From contig NZ_CP054690.1 in assembly GCF_013348805.1 (NCBI RefSeq), forward strand, positions 4,402,001 through 4,466,000: a DNA stretch of 64,000 bases, read 5' to 3'. Of this stretch, positions 59,881-64,000 are shown in pieces. A program made the translations under genes and the position numbers. The number at the start of each line of letters is the position of its first letter. Position 1 is the stretch's first letter. The notes beneath the pieces are model-generated. The model saw only the letters and a list, made by a program, of their open reading frames with translations, had not been told where the DNA came from and did not search any database. The DNA comes from Rhodococcus sp. W8901 (GTDB taxonomy: Bacteria; Actinomycetota; Actinomycetes; Mycobacteriales; Mycobacteriaceae).

Positions 59881-61278
59881 TCAGCTGCCGATACGCGGCG
59901 TCAGCGCCCGCAGGTCACGGGCACGGGCGGCACCCTGCCACAGCCCAGCGCCGTACGCGACGTCGTCGAGACGTTTGAACGCGGTGTGCCGCACCGGCCC
60001 CAGCCCGCCGGGCTCGCGGTGCGTCGACCAGTCCACGACGCCCTCGGTGACGGCGACGACGAATGCCAGTCGCCGGATCCGCCGGGACAGCAGGACCGCG
60101 AGCAGCGTCACCGGCCAGTAGTGCCGGCACATCGCGGACGCGAGCTGCCACACGCCACCGACGAACCCACGGGCGGCGAGGATCGCGGCGATGCGTGTGG
60201 GCTGATCCAGCTCGCGGAACGTGCGGCGCAGACGCAGCATCGTCACCAGCAGGGTGGCGATGCTGCCGAGCAGCCCGATCCGGGTGCATGTCGCCGCCGC
60301 GAGGACCGCGAACAGCGTCCACTTCGACATCGAGACCGGCGGCACCATGCCCTCGTGCCGGGCCGCGAGCGGCGCCGCCCCGGTCCCGTAGAACAGCTTG
60401 CGGGTGAACCACTTCCCGAACGAGACCCGGTGGTCGTGGGCGACGTGCGCCACGGGCTCGTAGCGCAGGCGCCAACCGCCCTCCTGGAGCCGCCAGCACA
60501 GGTCGACGTCCTCGGCGACGTGCATCGACTCGTCGAAGCCGCCCACCTCGACGAGGACGTCCCGTCGCACCAGCATCGCGGCGCTCGGCACGTACGACAC
60601 CGGGCTGCCGGAGCGGACCGCCGCCTCCTTCCGCCCGAGGTCCAGCGACGACCTCGCGTGCTCGTAGCGGGCCAGCATCGACCCCTCGGGTTCGAGAGCG
60701 ACGATCCGCGGCGCGACGAGCGCGACCGCAGGATCGCTGAAGTGACCGAGCATCCGTTCGAGCCACCCCGTCTTCGGCAGCACGTCCGAATCCAGAAATG
60801 CCACGAAAGGTGTTTCGGCGGAGCGCAATCCGGTATTGCGGGCCGCGGCCGGACCGCGAGAGGTCTCGTGCCGCAGCAGCGTCACGTGCGCCGTGCACCC
60901 CGAGAGGTCCGGCAGCTCGAGCGGGGTGCGCGAGCCGTCGTCCACGACGACGACGTTGAGCCCCTTCAGCGCCGGAACGAGCCGGGCGATGCCGTCGACG
61001 TTGTCCCGCAGCGGCACCACGACGGTGACGTCGCTCGGCGACGGAGTGGCCATGGGACGCGGGTTCGCGACGCCGGAGTCGAGGAGACGCCGCGCGACCA
61101 CCGCGGTCTGCGAGTCGACGACCTCGAGGTAGCCGTCCCCGATCATCGCGGCAGCGGCCGGCGCGAGCTTGAGCATTCGCATCGGTGAGCCGCCGATCAG
61201 GACCCTGCCTCCCGAGTAGGCGCGCACCTTGGGATCGATACGGATCCCGAACCCGTCGGGCAGGCGAGCATGCTGCAT
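59881..61278 (-). CDS. mftF: Mycofactocin glycosyltransferase
   Basis: A 465-residue family-2 glycosyltransferase. After an N-terminal segment ([27 protein letters not shown]) the catalytic domain shows [34 protein letters not shown] with Asp 113-114, [13 protein letters not shown] and [28 protein letters not shown] carries the ED base. Several membrane helices follow ([24 protein letters not shown] and others). It adds glucose units to premycofactocin. The ATG at 61278 is chosen by alignment; its ribosome site is weak and the longer frame is not conserved-looking. Confidence 0.92.
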   Translation of the reverse strand: MQHARLPDGFGIRIDPKVRAYSGGRVLIGGSPMRMLKLAPAAAAMIGDGYLEVVDSQTAVVARRLLDSGVANPRPMATPSPSDVTVVVPLRDNVDGIARLVPALKGLNVVVVDDGSRTPLELPDLSGCTAHVTLLRHETSRGPAAARNTGLRSAETPFVAFLDSDVLPKTGWLERMLGHFSDPAVALVAPRIVALEPEGSMLARYEHARSSLDLGRKEAAVRSGSPVSYVPSAAMLVRRDVLVEVGGFDESMHVAEDVDLCWRLQEGGWRLRYEPVAHVAHDHRVSFGKWFTRKLFYGTGAAPLAARHEGMVPPVSMSKWTLFAVLAAATCTRIGLLGSIATLLVTMLRLRRTFRELDQPTRIAAILAARGFVGGVWQLASAMCRHYWPVTLLAVLLSRRIRRLAFVVAVTEGVVDWSTHREPGGLGPVRHTAFKRLDDVAYGAGLWQGAARARDLRALTPRIGS

Positions 61279-61351
61279 CAGACGATGGTAAGGCTCGATG
61301 CGGTAACGGGCAGAACTTGCTGCAAAAAACCCGGACGAATCGCCACACCCG

Positions 61352-62032
61352 TCACACGAGCCGCCCGTCGGGTCGCAGGGACCAGCCCTCGATTGCCTCG
61401 TCAGCCCGGCGAACGAGATCGGCGAACAGCCGCTCGCCCTCCTCGGCGGACGCTCCGGCGGGGTCCCCGAGGATGCCGTTGGGGGTCGCGGCGAGCATGC
61501 CACCGGACCGCAGCTGCGGCATCAACTCGACGATCGGTGCAGTGTTTCCCGACTCGGCCCGGTCCATCGCGACGTCGCGCGGTGAAAGGTGCAGCAGCAG
61601 GGATGTTTCGGTTCGACCCGCGTGCGCGTCGGCGCCGGGTATCGCGCACGGCAGCCAGGCCACGTCGCGGCCCTCGTAGCGCAGCAGCTCGACGGCCTTC
61701 ACCAGCGCAGGACCGTTACCGCCGTGCCCATTGACGAACACGACGCGCCGCGCCCACCGACACACCGACCGGCCGTACTCCACGAGGAGGGTCTCGAGCG
61801 CGCCCGAGCCGATGGAGACGGTGCCGGGAAACCCCTCGTGCTCCCCGCTCGCGCCGTACTCGATCGCGGGCGCCGCGACGACGTCGGTGAGGGAACGAGT
61901 CACCGCCGACGCGATCCGGGTGTCGGTGTCCAGCGGCAGATGCGGGCCGTGCTGCTCGAACGAGCCGACCGGCACCGCGACGGTGAGCGCGTCCCGGGCG
62001 ACGTCCGGCCACGGGGTGGAGGCGAGGTCCAT
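61352..62032 (-). CDS. mftE: Mycofactocin precursor peptide peptidase (creatininase family)
   Basis: A 226-residue creatininase-fold metallopeptidase. [19 protein letters not shown] supplies Glu26, His28 and Asp35/37, [13 protein letters not shown] supplies His103, and [16 protein letters not shown] supplies Glu142. All metal ligands are present. It releases the modified C-terminal dipeptide from the precursor MftA. ATG at 62032 has only a weak ribosome site, and the 290 bases upstream have no mftD, so it probably has its own promoter or lost its original neighbour. Confidence 0.92.
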   Translation of the reverse strand: MDLASTPWPDVARDALTVAVPVGSFEQHGPHLPLDTDTRIASAVTRSLTDVVAAPAIEYGASGEHEGFPGTVSIGSGALETLLVEYGRSVCRWARRVVFVNGHGGNGPALVKAVELLRYEGRDVAWLPCAIPGADAHAGRTETSLLLHLSPRDVAMDRAESGNTAPIVELMPQLRSGGMLAATPNGILGDPAGASAEEGERLFADLVRRADEAIEGWSLRPDGRLV

Positions 62033-62322
62033 CGGTCGATCGTAGGCGGCTCGTTTGCACGCGAACCCGATCCACCCACCGTTCTGTCTTGCGCCAAGAA
62101 GTTGGCAGGGTTCAGGCGGCGTGTGGACACGAGAGCTTCGGCTGCGCCTGCGACGGTGGTGGCGCGAACACCTCGGCGCAGAAGCGCAACTACCACTCCG
62201 CCGCCGCCTCGCCGCCATCCTGCACTGGCTCACCACCGACCATTCGCAACACCCTCCGGGAGCGATCGTCGAGTGCTCGGGACAGATTGCAGGTCAGCAC
62301 TTTTCCGCGGGCACTGCGGTTC
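62033..62322. other. 290-base region without a recognisable gene upstream of mftE
   Basis: Short open frames exist on both strands but none has a ribosome site or a sequence I recognise. The segment should hold the promoter for mftE-F-G. It could also be degenerate mobile DNA, given the pseudogene found 750 bases to the right. Confidence 0.3.
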
Positions 62323-62814
62323 CTACTCAAACCACGGGACCACGGCGTGCGTCACCGTGTCGTCGACACCGGCCGGAGAGACAACGAGCTCGAAGACCGG
62401 GTCGTCGCCGGACGCGAACTCGCGGAGCAGGATCCGATATCGTCCTGCGGGGACCGAGAGTCGGGAGTCGGGATCGTCGGGCTCCGGTCGTTCATCGTCG
62501 AACTGCGCGGCCATCGTGAGTTGCGTGTAGTCAGTCAGCCAGACGCCGTCGGCCGCGTCGATCACTCCTGCCGCTTCCCGCTCGGCCCGCTGCGACGACC
62601 CCTCCGCGACGATCCGCAGCTCTCCGCCTGCGGCATCGGGACCCGCGTAGGCGACGAACAGTGCACCGCGGCTCATCTGTTCGGCGAACCGCGTCAGGAG
62701 CTCGTCCAACCCCCAGTCTGTACCGACGAATCCGTCGTAGGGGCCTGCGGCGACAAGGCATATGAACCCGTCCTCGTCCACGGAGGTGATACGCGGGATA
62801 CCGGGCACACTCAT
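62323..62814 (-). CDS. Hypothetical protein
   Basis: A 163-residue acidic protein: MSVPGIPRITSVDEDGFICL at the start, GPYDGFVGTDWGLDELLTRFAEQMSRGALFVAY, LSVPAGRYRILLREFASGDDPVFELVVSPA near the end. No signal peptide or membrane segment. I do not recognise the family; the alternating beta-type pattern resembles small immunity or Imm-like proteins but this is only an impression. There is no good ribosome site before ATG 62814, and the upstream DNA is less GC-rich than the rest of the window, which suggests recent arrival. Confidence 0.65.
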   Translation of the reverse strand: MSVPGIPRITSVDEDGFICLVAAGPYDGFVGTDWGLDELLTRFAEQMSRGALFVAYAGPDAAGGELRIVAEGSSQRAEREAAGVIDAADGVWLTDYTQLTMAAQFDDERPEPDDPDSRLSVPAGRYRILLREFASGDDPVFELVVSPAGVDDTVTHAVVPWFE

Positions 62815-63086
62815 GCGTTACATGGTAACCAGCGGGGCACCAATACAGGTTTGGCAACACACCTATGATTTCGTAAATGACTTGGACACCTGCAGCATTG
62901 ACGATATACGCGCCCGCCCAACGCGTTGGTGGAGATCGGCTGGCGACCATTGACGCTGCTCGAGCCGCCGAGTCAGTTCGACAACCAGCCATGTGATCCC
63001 GAGGACGATGGCAACCGGCCACCAGGCGGCTACGGCTCATCGGATACCTCCTTCGAGCGGATCGAGCCCCTCGCACACAGCCCGTC
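62815..63086. other. Less GC-rich non-coding patch
   Basis: Bases ~62815-62920 are visibly richer in A and T than any neighbour (for example ACCTATGATTTCGTAAATGA) and contain no credible gene. The rest of the stretch leads into an HNH-family remnant. It looks like a junction of acquired or decayed DNA. Confidence 0.45.
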
Positions 63087-63374
63087 CAGGCTGACACCAC
63101 GCCCACAGATCGCCACGCCTACCGCGAACTCCTCGACGACGCCGACGTCGCCTGGATGCCGTGGGTGGGGCCGCTCACCATCGATACCGCCCGCCGCATC
63201 GCCTGCGACTGCACTCTTACACCCGTCCTCATGGACGATGGCGCCCCACTCGACCTCGGCCGCACCACCCGCACACCACGAAGGTCGCCACCCAGGTTCA
63301 CACCACCGAGTTCGATCGACCCCCACAAGAAGCCGATCCCGGCGCACAACAGAGCGGGCCCTCAGGCTGCCTGA
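63087..63374 (+). pseudogene. Internally deleted DUF222/HNH endonuclease (13E12-type) remnant
   Basis: One rightward frame reads HAYRELLDDADVAWMPWVGP, TIDTARRIACDCTLTPVLMD and GAPLDLGRTTRT, which is the conserved segment just before the HNH domain in DUF222/13E12-type proteins. It then jumps straight to PPSSIDPHKKPIPAHN, which resembles the extreme C-terminus of the same family. The HNH catalytic domain expected between them is missing. A stop at 62994 cuts the frame upstream, so the N-terminal DUF222 part is absent too. These genes are multicopy in mycobacteria and relatives and recombine freely. Confidence 0.75.
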
Positions 63375-63383
63375 ACACGGGAT

Positions 63384-64000
63384 CTACAGCGACACCGCCA
63401 CCTGATACCCCTCGAGCACCGCGGCGTGCGAGCGCCGCGGTGTGACGGCGTCCCCGATGCGATGCACCTCGAACGGGACGGAATTGCTGCGCGACAATGC
63501 TTTCCACAGACCTTCGTCGGGTTCCTGGTGGATCGCACACACCACCCAGTCGAATCCGTCCGTGCGCGAGTCTCCGGTCAGGTGGTACTCCATCGCCACC
63601 CGCAGCCGGCCCGATTCCCCGACGACACCGACGACCCCGACGTCGGTCCACTGTTCGATGCCGGCGCGGTGCGCGCGCCGCTGCCACCCCTCCATGTCCA
63701 GGGTGACACCGAGGTCCTGCGCGACGCTCATGCCGGGCGACGCGATCGTCACCGCGCACCCGCGCGCTGCCAAGGTCTCCGCCACCGACGGCCCCTGCTG
63801 GAAACCGAGTTCGTCCACCACGAGAACACGGCCGTGCGGATCGGCCCGCCCCTCGAGGACATCGCGGGCATGGACGACGCGTGTGCACTCTCCCGCCCAC
63901 CACGGCCGGACCGGACGCGCGCCCGTCGCCACGACGACGACATCCGGCGCCAGTTCGCCGAGCATGTCCACGCCGACGTCGACCCCCGTCTCGATCCGCA
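63384..64000 (-). CDS. Old-yellow-enzyme/FadH-type oxidoreductase, C-terminal part (cut by right edge)
   Basis: About 205 residues of the C-terminal half; the frame is open to the window edge. ELAPDVVVVATGARPVRPWW is the end of the FAD-binding region, GRVLVVDELGFQQGPSVAETLAARGCAVTIASPG is the inserted NAD(P) fold, and RIGDAVTPRRSHAAVLEGYQVA is the C-terminal GDA motif of 2,4-dienoyl-CoA-reductase-like NADH:flavin oxidoreductases. OYE/FadH-like members are recurrent companions of mycofactocin genes, so this is probably the mycofactocin-system type. The N-terminal flavin barrel lies beyond the window. Confidence 0.82.
   Translation of the reverse strand, partial: RIETGVDVGVDMLGELAPDVVVVATGARPVRPWWAGECTRVVHARDVLEGRADPHGRVLVVDELGFQQGPSVAETLAARGCAVTIASPGMSVAQDLGVTLDMEGWQRRAHRAGIEQWTDVGVVGVVGESGRLRVAMEYHLTGDSRTDGFDWVVCAIHQEPDEGLWKALSRSNSVPFEVHRIGDAVTPRRSHAAVLEGYQVAVSL

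Overview
The window is high-GC, densely coded DNA. Almost every gene reads leftward, and gene-to-gene 4-base start/stop overlaps are common. The mycofactocin genes, a leucine-catabolism operon laid out as in mycobacteria, several fadD-type ligases and a giant NRPS point to a mycolic-acid actinobacterium, most likely Rhodococcus or a close relative. This assignment is inferred from gene content and order only.

Region 1 (1-25.1 kb) is two nonribosomal peptide synthetase genes on the minus strand. The upstream one encodes about 6,900 residues: six complete C-A-T modules, a seventh C domain and a truncated adenylation fragment. The downstream one runs off the left edge. It opens with a second, homologous truncated A fragment and then supplies A7-T7-C8-A8. 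Module 7 is therefore split between C and A, and the two proteins carry matching fragments at the junction. A strong 13-bp hairpin lies between the genes. No epimerase, thioesterase or MbtH gene is visible.

Region 2 (25.3-40.4 kb) holds a small split-barrel (PPOX-like) protein, a FadR-type regulator, a LIV-type ABC importer (LivF; a LivH-LivM-LivG triple fusion; a lipoprotein binding protein) and acetoacetyl-CoA synthetase. It continues with a translationally coupled leucine/isovalerate operon (carboxylase beta and alpha, acyl-CoA dehydrogenase, MaoC hydratase, CitE-like lyase). A divergent TetR gene faces the operon across two GTTA-N8-TAAC boxes. Together these import a substrate and convert leucine-type carbon to acetyl-CoA and acetoacetate.

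Region 3 (40.4-49.2 kb) has a GlsB-like membrane protein, an NDMA-dependent (nicotinoprotein) alcohol dehydrogenase with an aldehyde dehydrogenase, an AcoR-like regulator lacking the sigma-54 contact motif, an acyl-CoA ligase, an MHS-type MFS transporter and a YoaK/DUF1275 protein. Two TGTTC-N7-GRACA palindromes and four CRP/GlxR-like sites lie in its promoter regions.

Region 4 (49.2-58.4 kb) is an ethanolamine cluster without microcompartment genes: aldehyde dehydrogenase, zinc alcohol dehydrogenase, DUF779, eutB, eutC and a small protein, with a fifth CRP-like site in front. Next come a rightward acyl-CoA ligase and a GAF-domain regulator that overlap tail to tail.

Region 5 (58.4-64 kb) is the distal mycofactocin cluster, mftE-mftF-mftG. 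To its right lie an orphan hypothetical gene, a less GC-rich patch and an internally deleted DUF222/HNH (13E12-type) pseudogene. The C-terminal half of an old-yellow-enzyme-type oxidoreductase runs off the right edge. mftA-D are not in the window. Mycofactocin is the expected electron acceptor for the NDMA-type alcohol dehydrogenase of region 3, which links regions 3 to 5 functionally.
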